NCBI RefSeq assembly: GCF_032884065.1
Contig: NC_088867.1
Location: forward strand, 57,424,675-57,488,674
Direction of reading: 5' to 3'
Origin: Artemia franciscana
Taxonomy: Eukaryota > Arthropoda > Branchiopoda > Anostraca > Artemiidae
DNA length: 64,000 nt
Positions 32,721 to 46,301 of the stretch are shown here, in pieces. The notes below the pieces were generated by a model. It made no database searches. It saw only the letters and a list, made by a program, of their open reading frames with translations, and was not told where the DNA came from. Position 1 is the stretch's first letter. Each line of letters opens with the position of its first letter. The position numbers and the translations under genes were made by a program.

Positions 32721-33900
32721 TATCTTAAACAACCATCTTAAGGTATATAAAATATAAAAATATATTCATATTTATATAAAATATACGATATATAAAATTC
32801 ACTAAGTTTATATGTTACTCATTAAAATCTACAAACCCAGGGCAATTTACCTGGTCTTCAAAAACGAGGTAAACACCTAGAAATTGGCAAATGGATATAA
32901 ATAAATATCGCATCACCAAGTTCACCATACAAGAGAACCCTGTTGCAGATGCTCCTATCTACAAAAATGGGGGATATTATACCCCTTTAAAAATATTAAT
33001 TTTTTTTTTTTGCTCCTCTCAGGTTCTAGAACATCAGAAAGGGACGTTTCTAAAGGAAAATTAATATTTCTAATCTCGTTTTAAGTGACCAAAATTTTAA
33101 AAGATAGTGCCGTTTTCTTCAAATTAGTTTTAAAAAATTTGCCAAAAAAAACAAGTTTTTCAAAGAAAAGTAAAGAGCCTCATTAAGCCAAAGAATGAGC
33201 AAAAAAAAGTCAGATAATCTCCCAAGCGTAGAACTGCTACAAATCACTATCAATAAATAAATGAAACTCGAAACAAACAGAAATTACAATAAATAGCCGA
33301 GTCAAACTCAAAACGAGCGAAAATTAACATGAGTAGGGCTAATAACCTTCATATCTTCTCAAGACCAGAGCACAATTTGCGCTTTACTGAAAAAACAAAC
33401 AAAGCAAAAAACAAATGACCGTGGATTGTCAGTTTGATTGACATATACCGATATTTATTCCTTAAAGTTCTGATAATTTTTTGTTTATGAAAGTAAAAAG
33501 TGAGAACATTTCAAACGTATTTTGTTTTCAGCATTCGGAAAATCTATGAGCTTGAAAGAAGGGCCGCTTGCCACCAATCTCTTGTTACTTTTAAAAAGGG
33601 CAAGAGAACCTTTAATTTCAATTTGAATTAGCTCTTAAAAAAGTTTCAATGATATTTCTAGCTATTATAGAATGGTGCTGCCTTAATACCTTTTTTTCAT
33701 CTTAATAGCCTTAGCGTCATTAGTTACATTAATCGTAGTGGTAGCATTGAAATTATACATATAGTGCCTTTGCCTAGTTCAAAATCCCCCACAACTTAAC
33801 CTTAAAGATCTAAATTAATAATATAAGTTGATGTAATATAAGTTGAAAATGTGAGGAGGTTGGTATCCCCAAACACACAATTAAAATTATTGTTTGATGT
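32721..33900. other. No recognisable gene
   Basis: AT-rich. A phrase with tttttcaaagaaaagtaaag recurs at about 37150 and 37640, showing an older dispersed repeat. No coding sense. Confidence 0.5.
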
Positions 33901-33910
33901 GTTTCGGGGA

Positions 33911-34253
33911 ATGATAGGATCTTGGGGGGAGGCTGGCTGTCCTCTTTTCACTTTTGACTCATAAAAATGGCACTAGATCTTCCAACTTCAAGCGAATCAA
34001 CCCCATCCTATTCAAAGTCTATACGATGATAGGATCGTGGAGGTTGGCTGGCTGTCCTGTTTTCACTTTTGGCTCATAAAAATGGCGCTAGATCTTCCAA
34101 ATTCAATCGAATGAACCCATCCTATCCAAAGTCTATACGATGATAGGATCGTGGGGTTTGCTGGCTTTCCTCTTTTCACTTTTGACTCATAAAAATGGCG
34201 CTAGATCTTCCAACTTCTATCGAATGAACCCCATCGTATCCAAAGTCTGTACG
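33911..34253. repeat. Tandem repeat, 3 units of ~114 bases
   Basis: Units start atgataggatc at 33911, 34026 and 34140 and share ctcataaaaatggcgctaga and ccaaagtctatacg. A local amplification inside family C. Confidence 0.9.
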
Positions 34254-36340
34254 ACCATCTGTTCCATAAGAATCTTATATGCCCGGAGCATAACTTACAA
34301 CCCTTGCACCTGGGCTCTGGAGGGCTGTGTCCACCTCAAAGCCATTGTTATATGCTCGTTGGACTGTTGGAAAACAGGTTGCTAGAGAGGAGGGGGGGAG
34401 CTAGTTACCCAAGAGCAATTTTGACTCTTAAAAGAGAACAAGTACTATACATTTCCAATCAAATGAACTTCCTCAAAAGTTGGAACAGCCACACTTTCCA
34501 TAAAAAGATTATATGCCCCCAGAACATAACTTACAACCCTGGCCCTCATACTCTGGAGGGCTCTGTAACCCAAAAGGCCTTGTTATGTGATTTTTGGACT
34601 GCTTTGGAACAAATTGCTCTCTCAAATTTTAGTAATATAGCACATCCAAAAATACAAATTTCTAAATATAATAGCTTAATAGCTATAATAGCTATAATAT
34701 ATAACTATCAGTTATTAATCTTATTTCAGAACAAACTTATCTTGTCTTGTGTGTTTTTTTTTAACATCTGTTTCGCTTTTATTTTTCCCGTTTAAGACTC
34801 AAAAGCCATTCTAGTCCTTTCACCTACGACATTAAACGACAATATACGTTCAAAATGTTCTAAACTTTTTTAACTTTAATAAATAAAAATTATCAAAACC
34901 TTAAGGAAATTGACAATCCACATCCATTTTTTTTCAGTAAAATGCCAATTACATTCTGGTCTTGAGAAGGTACGGGGGTTGTCGAGGAAATAGTTTCCAG
35001 ACCTGTTAACTACACTGAACTAAAAGGTTACCTCAAAACTAGATGTGTTTTGGGAATGGATGGGCGTAGGAGGGGCACCCTTTTGCCCTCTAACATTGTT
35101 GAATAATAAAAAGGGCAATATCCCGTTCAATTTCCAATCAAACGAGTCTTTTTCAAAGTTTCTACGACAACAAATGGTCATCTCAAAATTTCTAGCATCA
35201 ACTCTTCAATCAACCTCAATCTTAAAAAGGACTCTAGAACTTCTGATTACCAATTCAATTAGCCTCCTCCAAAGTTTATACGGCCAAACTTTCTAAATAA
35301 ACCTTCCATGCCTCAAAGGCACAACTTAAAAGTCTTGCCCTTAGGACTGTGGGGGGAGAGGCTGTAATCCTCAAAGACATAATTCCTGGACCTTTCAATT
35401 ATGTTGAACAAAATGACTGTCTCAAAATTTCGATAGGATGTGTTCGGGGAAATGGTGGGCTTTGGAGGGGGGTTAGTCGCCATCCAATCACTTTCGACTA
35501 TTACAAAGGCACAGGTTTCTTAAACTTTCAACTGAATGAGCTCCTTTCAATGTTTCTACGACAACAAACAGCCATTTCAAAACTTCTATCACATACATTT
35601 TGGGAAAATACGAGGTGTGGGGGTTGGGAAGGGTTTCCATCCTCTGATCACTCTGAATCTTACAAAGGGCACTCGAATTTCTCATTACCTTTCCAATGAG
35701 CCCCCTACCAGGTTTATACGATCACCCTATTATATATACCTTACATGCCCCGGGGCACAACATACAACCCTTGCCTTTAAGGTTTGGGGGGAGGTTGTCT
35801 TCCTCAAAGACATAATTTATGGACATCTTTCAATTAAGTTGAAAAAAATGGCCGTCTAAAATTTTTGATTGGATGTGTTTGATTGTGAGGAGCGGTTAGT
35901 TGCCCTCCAATTACTTTCGACCCTTGCCTTGAGGGTTGTCATCCTCAAAGACAGAATTTCTGGACCTTTCAATTAGGTTGGACAAAATGGCTATCTCTTA
36001 TTTTGATTGAATGTCTTTAGGGAAATGGTAGGTGTGGGAAATGGGTTAGTTGCCGGCTATATACCTTATATGCCCCCGTATATAAACCTTATATGCCTCC
36101 TGGGTAAAACTTACCACCTGTACCCTGAGGACCATAAGGGGGATGTAATCCTCAAAGATATAATTTCCGGACCTTTCAATTACGTTTAACAAAATGGCAA
36201 TCTCAAAATTTCGATTGGATGTGTTTGGGAAAATGATGGGTGTGGGAGGGGTAGTTGCCATCCAATCACTTTCAAGTATTTAAAAGGGCACTAGGCCTTT
36301 TAATATCCGATCGAATGAGTCTTTCTGAAGTTTTTAAGAC
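34254..36340. repeat. Family C array
   Basis: Repeated blocks with ataacttacaacccttgc, ggctgt-(G-rich), cctcaaagacataatttctg-like, ggacctttcaattaggttg and tttcgattggatgtgtttg, spaced about 230-450 bases apart (for example near 34268, 34498, 35295, 35740, 36060). Open frames through it are by-products of the repeat. Confidence 0.75.
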
Positions 36341-38699
36341 AACTCCTTCGATGCAAAGAACCCTGGTCGAAAAAAGTATATTGTTCCCACATCGCACTTT
36401 ACTTAGGCAGCACAGAAGCGTTGCTAATGATTTGTGGCACAAATGTGCGATTTTGCATCAGCACCAACCAAGTTGTCGTCGATAGAAATTCTTAAGCTAG
36501 CTAATCAATATAAAAATATTCGAAAATATAATTTGACTCTCCCAGTTGCTAAAGAAATACCAAGTGGTGGCATAATTCGTTAATGATAAGTCTTGCATTT
36601 CTTACAAGGAAAAAACAAGACAAATCGCTTTCTTTTTTTGCACAGAGATATAACTGCTCAAGGAACTTATGAATATCGTTTAAAACCTTGTTAGAAAGTC
36701 AAAACTAGTGTACTGTTTGGGCCTCTCAAGTATTTTAGTCTTTCGACTTCGAAAATTTAAAAATATTTTCCTGACGTTAAAGATATGGTATTTTAAAAAC
36801 CTGGAAAATATGACACCTTTTGTTGGGGACATGCATTTCACTTCACCCAAATTCCCTCTTCTAAAAAAACTGAATTATATTTGCTTTTTATCCTTCCTAT
36901 TTCTGACACCCCAAAAGTATTTGCTCAATCTCCAACAGTCACTCCAAAACTATTACATTTATTCGGTTTTGATAGCAAGGATACAATATTTCTTCCAATT
37001 TATCTCTGTCTCTTCCAATTTATCTCTGGCTCTGAAAGTCAAATTGGACTTTCATTTGACCCTCTGTCCCCTCTTGAAACTGTGATTCCATCCTCCAAGC
37101 TGTTCCTTCCATAATTTCAATTTAGAAAACTATTTCCTCAAAACTAGTTTTTCAAAGAAAATAAAGAGCTTCATGAAACCGAAAGTGAGCAGAAATGAAG
37201 TCAAATAATCTTCCAAACATAAAACTATAACAAATCACTATCAGTAAACAAATTAAACCCTAGACAAACAGATATTAAAATAAATAACCGAATCAAAAAA
37301 AGAGCAGAAATTAATATAAGTGGGGTTGACAACCCCCACACTATCTCAAGATGAGAACATAGTTTAAATTTTCCCAAAAAAAAACTCTAAAAAAAATGAC
37401 CGTGGATTGTTAGTTTAATATGTATATACTGCTTAATTCCATACAATTTTAATTTTTTTATTTATCAAAGCAAAAAAAAGAATACATTTTAAATGTATTT
37501 TTTTAACTTTTTGTGAATCTTTGGGAATCTATGAATGGTCCTTAAGAGCTTTTCTACTGATGCCCATCTATGCACAACAGCTATTTTGTATCATTAACTA
37601 AAAAAAAACTTTTCCAAACAAAAATTAAAAATTTTCCTAAGAAAAGTAAACAGCCATATTAAACTTAGGAACAGCAGAAATAAATGTCTTCAGTAATTCA
37701 AACTCAAAACAACCAGAAATTACTATTAAAAATAAATGAAACACAAAACAAACAGAAGTTGAAATAAATAATCATAGCAAAGATAGAGATAACAAGTAAT
37801 AGTATGAATAAATAAATAAATCCTAAAACAAGTAAAATCTAAAGTGAAGACTTAAGAAAACCTTAAGACGAACAAAACTTATTACAAACAGGATTTTGGG
37901 TACTGTTCTTTTCCCCTTTCCTAAACATTTTAGTCTAAAGCCTAGTGCGACAAATTATTTATTTTATTGAAAATCAAATATATCTAGAACACAATACTCT
38001 TGTTTTAAAAAAAAATCGACAACAAATAAATAGGACATCAAAATAATAATCAAGATGAGAAGAAAGACCTAAAGAAAATAAACAGAACATTTAGTATATA
38101 ACGATATTAGTTCCTGGATATTCAGCAAGTCAAGATTTTATATCACTGGAATAACTGTTTTGTTTTTCAATGTCGTAAACATGAAAGACCACATTTTTAG
38201 TATATTTTTTCGTCAGTAAAGTGAAAATAACGCAACAAGCTTTTTGCTTTTAGGGCTGAGGAAGAGGGAAAGGGCGGTAGCCAAACTTCCGTTTTCGGTA
38301 GTTGTGTTCGTCTTAAGTTTGACTTGAATATGGAATTTAATGTTTACTTGTTCCAAATTTATTTATTCATTTGTGTTAGTACCTGCTATCTCTGTGTTTG
38401 CTATGATAGTTTTCTTATGTTTTTTTTTTTAGTTTGAATTATTATAGAAATTCAATTCTGATAGTCTCAATTTTATTATGGCTTTTTATGTCTGAAGTTT
38501 TTCCGGAAATTTCTTTTATTATTATTAATATCTGTTCGTTTTTTATTCCCAGCTTGTTTTTATTGGTTAATACAATTAATATGTATCCAGTTTTTCACGC
38601 CTCTTGTACAAGAGTTAAGATATTCAAATATAATTTCATAGTTCTAGTTTTACCCTTTTGATAATTTACCCTTTTGATAATCCAAATGCACGTTAGTAT
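36341..38699. other. No recognisable gene
   Basis: 2.3 kb of AT-rich DNA. Open frames (for example 36708-37085 +) are hydrophobic, low-complexity and unlike known proteins. Confidence 0.5.
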
Positions 38700-39130
38700 A
38701 ACATCTCCCTCGATGTTACTTAAAGGTTTGGGCATGTTGTAACCTGAAGGTTGCAACATGCCCAGAAAGTTTCAACTTAATACCCTGTGCCATTTCTGAG
38801 GTATTCTGATGTGCGTTTTTAACGATCAGTATGCACAAAGGGCATTTGATTTTATTCAACATCTGCTCAACATGTCTTAAGAGTTTCAACTTATTACCAT
38901 CGACCATTCCTCAAATATTACTGATTACCTTCCTAGAGAAGAAAGTAGATATTACGTTTTAATTGTGCTCGGTACCTCTCTCAATGTTTTCTTAAAGTTT
39001 CACCTTAATACCCAAATCATTTTTGGAGACACAGGAGCAAACAAGCCCTCTTTTCCAATAACAACCTAACATGTAACAACATAACAACCTAACAATAAGC
39101 AACTAGCATAGCTAACAGCCCTTGCCTCGG
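38700..39130. repeat. Family C dispersed repeat
   Basis: Two or three units of the form agtttcaacttaataccct followed by a TTCTGAGGTATT-like block, plus a short inverted pair (gggcatgttgtaacctgaag / ggttgcaacatgccc) at 38732-38763. Confidence 0.6.
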
Positions 39131-39242
39131 GGGCTAAAATGGGCGAAGAGAGGTGTCACCCCCAGTAAACTTGACTCCTTATGCAATAATGTAAGTTGAT
39201 ATGACAATTATTGACAGTAAGTTGATATGACAAATTGATATT

Positions 39243-42200
39243 TGTGCGCGGAAGTTGGTTCTTCATGGTGAATATGATATTGACTTATGCAGTTTAATTC
39301 GCTCTATGTTGAGTCCCAGAATCACTCCTGTTGAAGCCGTCGCTGTGCCAAAAACTGACTAAATAAAGTTGCGTTTCCATTCCACCTTTTTGGCGCCATC
39401 AATCTTGACTACGCTAACTGCATTGCAGTTACTGCAAGAAGTCACAGGCGGCGCATCGTCCACCAATGGAAACAATCCGACAAGAAAGAAACTTGGATGC
39501 CGGGCAGGGAAAAATGAAAAGAGAAGCCGTACGGGGTGTCCTATTTCAGTACTAGTGGCAAGCCGTGATTATTGTCCTTCGCCAAAACAAGTGTTTGAGC
39601 GAAACCTGGCGAAAATCAAGATATCCAGAACACCTAAAATACCGAGTCTGAAGAGATTTGACAAAACCCCCGTGTGCCCTATCCAGGACAGCCCACCCGT
39701 TCTTAAGCCCGAACGTCCTTTAGCTAAAAGTAAGTTGCCAAATATACTTGTGTGCAACGCTAGATCTTTGAAGAACAAAACTGATGCACTTGAAGTTATT
39801 ACCAGGCAGAACAACACCTCAATAATAATAATAATAAGCGAATGTTGGGACACTTCTGACGAATTGGCGCGCATCAAAGGTTACGCAAGCTACTTTAATA
39901 CGCGTCACGATCGTGGCTTGAATCCTCGGGAAGGAGGCGTTGGACTTTATCTTCGTAATGACCTACCCTGAAAGCTATTAAGTGAGCCTATTGACTCCAA
40001 CCACGAAATGTTATGGACCGAATACAAACCTGCACGTTTATCAAAAAGATTTTCATGTTTAATTGTCGCATCGGTCTATTATCCTGAAAGCGCTAAAAAC
40101 AGGAAAGATTTGATTGAACACATTCAGTTTTTCGTAGACAAAATGCGCCGCAAGCATGTCTCTCCTGGCTTTGTTATTGCCGGAGACTTTAATCAAACTA
40201 ATAGGCAACGGGTTTCAAATATTTTAGATTTTCGATAAGCCGTTACAATACCTACCCATCAAACTGGCTGCACACTTGAGTTGATTTTTACAAACTTGAC
40301 AGACTTCTATTACGCACCTAGATCCCTAGGACCCCCTTCTGAATTCTGATCACTTTATCATCTTCTGGGAAGCTAGTTTGGCGATCCCGAAGCCAAAACG
40401 AGTCAAATATACAGTGCGACCACTTACTGAGGACTCGATAATTACATTTGGTCGCTGGATGGGTAATTATCAGTTTGAGGACATTTGCTCTGAACAGGAT
40501 ATTAATATCAAAGTCAATAAGCTGAAAACTCTGCTTAAGGAGAAATTTCAGACTTGTTTCCCCATAAAAGTTATTACTGTAAGTGACACTGATAAACCGT
40601 GGATAACGAATGATCTAAAGAATTTAATAAAAACGTGTTGTCGCCTTCATATCGCTGGTGATACCGTCGTTTCAGCTAAGTTGCTTAATCATATTGTTAA
40701 ACCGAACAAGCGCGCCAAGAGGCAGTATGTGAAGGATAAAATTACTCCCTTACTCACAATAGACCCCCACAAATGGCATTCCTCAGTAAAAAGACTTGCC
40801 GGTAAGACAACACTCAGAGATCTAAGGCTGCTCAAAGAGGACGGTACCTTGACCTCAGCTAATGAAGTCAATTCTTTTTTTATTCACATTTGTACCACAT
40901 TTACATCAATCGCCAAATCAAAAATTGATACTATCATTGCTGGAACAGAAATTGATGACGTATGTTAAGTTTCTGAATTCACTGTTTATAAGGAGCTCCT
41001 AAGACTGAAAGCGAACTGTGCGTCCTATCCAGGTGAGCTTCCAGTAAAGCTGTTACGCGAATTCACCATTTTTCTTGCTAAACTACTCTCTTCTATAATC
41101 CATCAATGTTCCCGTCAGCAAGTATTCCCTAGTGCTTGTAAAGAGCATATGTCTGCGTTATTCCAAAAGTAAGGTGTCCAAAATCTTGTGATCAACTCCA
41201 GCCTATTTCAATAACTCCGAACCTTTCTAAAGTGGCAGAAATGTTTATTTACCGCAAACTTATGTCACAGGTCTCTGCACATCTAGACCCGTATCAGTAT
41301 GGATGCTTAAGAGGCAGCAGTACAACTGTCTATTTAGTTCGGATGTACCATCTCATTGTCAAGTTGCTAGACTGGGAAAGTGCTATAGTCGACCTTCTCC
41401 TTGTAGACCACCGAAAGGCTTTTGATCTTATTCGCCATTCCGTTGCTTTCACAAATCTACGCACCATGGGTGCGCACAAACATATTCTCCTTTTAGTGAC
41501 CAATTTTTTACAAGCCCGCTATCAGTGCGTTTACAGTCTTTTCCCAGGAGATACCGACTCCGAATGGGTCGAGCTTACATGCGGAGCCCCACAAGGTACT
41601 AAGCTCGCTAGTCTACTGTTTTTGGCAGTGATAAATTTCATCCTTTCCGGCTATGATGAAAGATTTAAGTATGTAGACGACGTGTCAGTCCTACTGAAGT
41701 ACATTGTTGAGAAGTCTGAGGCTGTTTTCCAATTTTGTAACGAAATAATAAACAACTTTATAGATGAATGTACTGTGAACAGCCTCCAAATCAACGAAGA
41801 AAAGACTAAAATCCTTCGCTTTAATCCTCTCAAGAGAGACTTTGTGAGCCATCCTCCTACTTATCCTAGTGAATCTTCGGCAGTAGTACTTGGTGTCAGT
41901 TTAGCATCGACTGCTCTTTCAGCCTTCATGTCGATACAATTATCAAAAAGGCAAATAGTGCGATGCGGACACTTATACTAATGCGTCGATTTGGTTTCTC
42001 AGTGGCACAACTAAGGATGGCCTATCCCACTGACATCTGACCAATTTTAGAGTATGCATGTCCCGTATGGGGCCCACAAGTCAATAACACTATTTACCTT
42101 AGTGACCAGCTTGTGTCTATACATAAAAGAGCAGTCAAAGTAATATTGTCCGATGCTTTTACTGAATATAAGTTAGCATTATCCACTTTACAAATTCCCT

Positions 42201-42595
42201 CTCTTCAAGAGCGTCGTCTCAGTTTGATCCTTGAATTTGGCCAATATCTCCTCAGAAGTGATAAACACAGACCGATACTACCATCAGCTTTAGTGAAACA
42301 TCGAAGTACTAGGTCGAAGAACATTGACAGATTAGCAGCACCTCCTTCACGCACAAATCGTTTTTCCAACTCATTCATCCCTTTCTTTGTATCAAGGTAT
42401 AACTGTAGTCAGTGTATGTGTAACTGTAGTAAGTGTAACTGTAGTAATTGTTGTAAGTAGTAAGTGAATTGTTGTTTTAATCCTATTCGTCTTCTTTTTT
42501 CGTCTCTTTGATTTAATCCTTTTTTTGCAAGCACAAGCGCCATTTAGTTTTTATGACTACGAGAGATTGTGCAAATAAAACTGATTCTACCGATT
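39243..42595 (+). mobile_element. LINE (non-LTR retrotransposon), long decayed copy with EN and RT
   Basis: 39253-39360 looks like the end of ORF1 (RSMLSPRITPVEAVAVPKTD, stop). ORF2 follows: an AP-type endonuclease (NILVCNARSLKNKTDA, SECWDT, GVGLYLRNDL, FVIAGDFNQ, NSDHF), a linker with KPWITNDLKNL, then reverse transcriptase (FIYRKLMSQVSAHLDPYQYG, VDHRKAFDLIRH, LTCGAPQGTKLASLLFL, FKYVDDVSVLL with the YVDD active site) and a C-terminal part (VSIHKRAVKVILSDAFTEYK). About six breaks: in-frame stops at 39969, 40236, 40966 and near 41173, and frame changes near 40345 and 41990. The 3' end has a ~15-base tandem (aactgtagtaagtgt) at 42400-42465 and ends near 42595 after AATAAAACTGATTC. CR1/Jockey-like by the QGTKL and YVDD style (inference). 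Confidence 0.88.
42398..42465 (+). repeat. 15-base tandem repeat in LINE 3' end
   Basis: Units of aactgtagtaagtgt and variants, encoding a Cys/Asn/Ser-rich end of the last frame (CNCSKCNCSNC). Confidence 0.8.
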
Positions 42596-43589
42596 CTACT
42601 TTACAAGGTGTCCACGGATTTAAAACAAAGACAAAAGCACAAAAAAGAATCAGAAGTGTCAAAGCTTTCTACAACTTTATTCAGCTGTCACTCAGCTGTT
42701 TATTTTTATTGAAAGCATTAAACATAAACGGAATAATTTATTAAAACACTAAAAGCATTAACATGTATTAAAACACAAAATTTGGTTGAGCTTGTCGAAT
42801 TATAGGCTCACTCAAACTTTACAAACGGAAAAATAAAAAAAATAGCCTACTTTAAAAACGAGTTGAAAACGTATATACCAGAAAGAATAAGATTAAATAA
42901 CAGCTGAAAGTCATGATTAAAGAAGGTACAATACCTCTAGAATATCAATGATGCATTTTTAGAATATTGTATTTCCTAAGACTTTTAGTACACTCTTAAT
43001 GGTACTTAATGCTTGCAGGAACATTTGAGAGGATAAGAACTTTACAGATGATACGTCCTATTAACCCTACAACAACTTAGTTTTATAGCAATATAGTTTT
43101 TCCCTGTTTTACTTTATACCTTATTCCATTTGTCTATGTCATTTTGAAATTAAGGAGACGTGTAAGCTATTTTGATTTTGTTGAATAGTAGTAAATGGGG
43201 TAGTAATATTAGTAGTCCTGAAAGTTTTGCTGAATATCCTAAGGCGTTACTGGGTTATTGTTGATACAACCTTATGTAAAAGTGTGTCTTGATTAAGATA
43301 AAATAAGATTTATTCATCATGAAATTCACATACAATGTTACGTTTCACTATTTCCCCAAAAGTTAATTGGCCTGTAAAGAAGGGAGAAGATAAAGGAGTA
43401 ACTTACTCAGAGAAAACAAAATAATCACTTACGCACAGAGAGGACAGCAAAAATGGAGAAAAAAAAAAATGTAAATAAAATAAAAATTATTGAAGACAAA
43501 AATAAATAGATTAAATAGACTAAATCAATTAAGTGGACTAAATAGACTCCAATGAAACAATAATGAATAAACAAGAAAGATAAATAAAT
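42596..43589. other. No recognisable gene
   Basis: AT-rich, several TAAATAGA/AAATAAAT words near 43480-43600. No gene. Confidence 0.5.
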
Positions 43590-44720
43590 AAATTAATTTA
43601 CTATCCCCCTCAAAATGCCTTGAAAATTTAGACTTTGTACTTTAAGCCGTTTCCTTAAGTATTACTGATAAGCCCTTTTAAATATTTGCTTGCACATAGC
43701 ATATTTTGAGTTGGCTCAACACCACCCTCACCTTTCCCTGAAAATTTTACCTTAATACCTTTAGTATTAATAATACTAAAGGTATTAAACTAAAGGTAAC
43801 ATCCTCTTCAACATTGCCTGAAAGTTTCTTCTTCATGTCACTAATATAAGCAGTAGCAGCAGAATCAATTGCAGTACTAGTACCATAATCATCTTTTGAT
43901 ACTAGGGTATAAGTACTAAAGTAGGGTCCTAATATATATTCTGTTGGTTCTCAACAAACATTGAAAGCTTTAACTGAATATTCAATTCTGTCCCTGGAAC
44001 ATAGTTACCGTTTTGACCAACTAATATCCGGACACTGTGCTTCATTTTTGTCATTTCCTGAAAGTTTACCCTAATATCCTAAGCTTCAGTAGTAGTAGTT
44101 GTAGCAGTTTTCATATAAACAGTAGTAGTAGCAGGGGTAAAAGTAATATTAGTACCAGTTCTATAGTATTAGTGATAGTATACAGAAAGTCTTTTGGATA
44201 TTTCAACATATCCTGTAACAAGCCCTGAAAGTTTCAATTTAACATACTAAGGCGCTCCTGAGAAATCGCTTATAGGACATTTTGACAATGTACATACGCA
44301 TAGTATGTTTGTATGTAGTTCAATACTTTTCTATACACTTGGCCTTTTTCAGACACAATGGGTAAAATGTAGATCCTCTCCCGATAACAAACACTACATA
44401 TAAGCAATAGACGAATTGCTCAGCTCACAACCCTTGTCAAAAGGGTGTGGAAGGGATTGTCTTCCCGAGTAGTACAGTAATTGTACCCTTCGGCTATGCT
44501 GAACAAAATTGGTATCTCAAAATTTTGATTGGATATCTTTATGAGAATAAGGAGCATGGGAAAGGGGGTATGGTTACCCCCCAATTGCTTTCGAACAATA
44601 AAATTGGCTCTAGAATTTTCAGCCTCAAACTGAAAAAGCCCCTTTTGAAGTTCTTATGACAACTCCTTCCATACGCGGTGCTTTGTTGAAAAAAATGATG
44701 TTTGAAACAAAGCGGTATTA
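43590..44720. repeat. Family C repeat with degenerate AGT trinucleotide tracts
   Basis: Family C phrases (aaatgccttgaaaatttaga, ttaccttaatacctttagta) are interrupted by decayed (AGT)n tracts at 43845-43900 and 44085-44180 (cagtagtagtagttgtagca). A palindrome around cctttagtattaataatac-taaagg lies at 43757-43785. Confidence 0.65.
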
Positions 44721-44959
44721 CCGGACAGAATTAATCAACACTCCCCAAATACTCCCTTTGTTTTAGCCACTTACCACGAGAATAAGCTTTGAGTAATGAA
44801 GTTCTTCCCTTCAGTTTTCTACCTCAGCCCAATATTCTTCACTTTACACCAGCCACATCTTCTATTTTGGTTTTCTGCAATGATAAAAAAAAGCTATGAG
44901 AATGACGACTAATTTCTTAAGCAAATCCTGTGAAATTATCGTGTGTAAAACTGATTAAT

Positions 44960-45165
44960 TAAGTCACCATATATATTTCATATCATTGTGAATTGCTATA
45001 TAAATATATATATAACAGATAATTGCTATATAAATTGAGATATAAATTATATAAAACTATATACTATATAAAACTATATAAATTGAGAATAAACTAACTA
45101 TATAGACTAACTATAAACTAACTATATAAATTGAGAATTGCTATATAAATATATATATATAACAG
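44960..45165. repeat. TA-rich tandem region
   Basis: Repeated attgctatataaatatatat and actatataaa words; 24-40-base irregular units. Confidence 0.75.
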
Positions 45166-45175
45166 ATATCAAAGA

Positions 45176-45915
45176 TCTGAAGTAGGTGAAGATAAAGAGG
45201 TGAGGCTGGGCAACGAAAAGATCAATCAAGTGACAGCTCCACTTACCTAGGTAGCATTATTAGTGAAAACGGTTGGTGCAGTGAAGATGGTAAATATCGA
45301 ATAGCCAAGTACCAAGGTGAATTTTTATGGTTGAAAGAACTTGGAACTATAGGGAGATTCGAATATTGGAAGCTTCAGTGATGACAGTTTTAAGGCATGC
45401 TTCTGAAACGTGGGTGCTCCGAAAAATGATGGATGATGATAAATGTTTTCTAGAAAAACTGCTAACGGTTTATTTTGGATACACTAATCATTAGGGTATT
45501 CAAAACTATCCGTAAGCAGTTTAGGGCCTAATTAAGTCCTAGTGCCTGACCTATGCTATGCAGTAAAACTGAATGACAAATATGTGCCAATCCCACTTTC
45601 TAAGGCTAAAATGAGAGAAAGTTTGAGATGGCTAGAACACTATCTGTGGACGAAGGATGATAGATTGACCAGGATCGTCATTTTTGGGCAATCATATATG
45701 GGCAAACAAAAAGCAGATCAACCCCTGGATGAGTTGTGAAGGTGTCAAAAAGAAAGATTTAAAGGCAGGGTGTAAAGAGGGAGGCTTTGAATATTTGGGC
45801 AAGGAGGAGGAGCGTGCGTAGCTGTGTTGGCCTCAGCTGGCTTGGTTTTTGCTGTGAGGTGTTAGTAGTTTTAGTATATATTTGTGCCCGCTCTCAATAA
45901 ATAAATGCAAAAAAG
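45176..45915 (+). mobile_element. LINE 3'-end fragment, decayed
   Basis: Plus-strand pieces: GNEKINQV, STYLGSIISENGWCSEDGKY, RIAKYQGEFLWLK, RILEASVMTVLRHASETWVL (frame changed), RESLRWLEHYLWTKDDRLTR, then VGLSWL-like end. This matches the region after RT in a widespread marine/arthropod LINE (usual STYLGSIISKDGG...RERLRWLGHVLRM). Several stops and frame changes. The copy ends in ctcaataaataaatgcaaaa, a LINE-like 3' tail. Confidence 0.75.
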
Positions 45916-46100
45916 TGATGTACAAAATGAATCAAAAAAGAAGAAAACATATTTGACCATAAAAATTTAATGCAAATATGTCATTCATATTAATAGAAGA
46001 GTCAGTGATGAAAAAACAATCAAGAGAGATAAAACTCTAAAAAAGAAAACTTCAAACGAGACGACGGCCAGTAAAATTAAAAGACTAAAACAACGCGGAT

Positions 46101-46131
46101 ATTTCGCCTGTATAAAACAAGGCGTCTTCAG
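46101..46131 (-). other. Hammerhead-like CTGAAGA...GGCGAAA motif of the Penelope element
   Basis: Minus strand: CTGAAGA, a 4-bp stem CGCC/GGCG around a 12-base loop, then AAAT. The two boxes resemble the hammerhead ribozyme core (CUGANGA and GAAA), known from Penelope terminal repeats, but I find no clear outer stems. Confidence 0.4.
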
Positions 46132-46301
46132 CACAAGATAGAAAATTAAAAGAAAACTAATCTAAAAACAAATAAAAACCACCACCAAATATAATAAATA
46201 CAATTGTTGCTACTTATCCACGTAGGGAAAAGCAGCTATGCGAGTTACTTCAATGAGAATCAAAGAGCAACTGAGGAAAATTTATGAAAATGGAAACTTA
46301 G

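Noticed and set aside
34140-36485. Series of 60-160-codon frames
   Set aside because: By-products of the family C repeat; they share sequence because the DNA is repeated, not because of protein conservation.
36708-37085. 125-codon hydrophobic frame
   Set aside because: AT-rich, low complexity, no homology, overlapping similar frames; likely chance.
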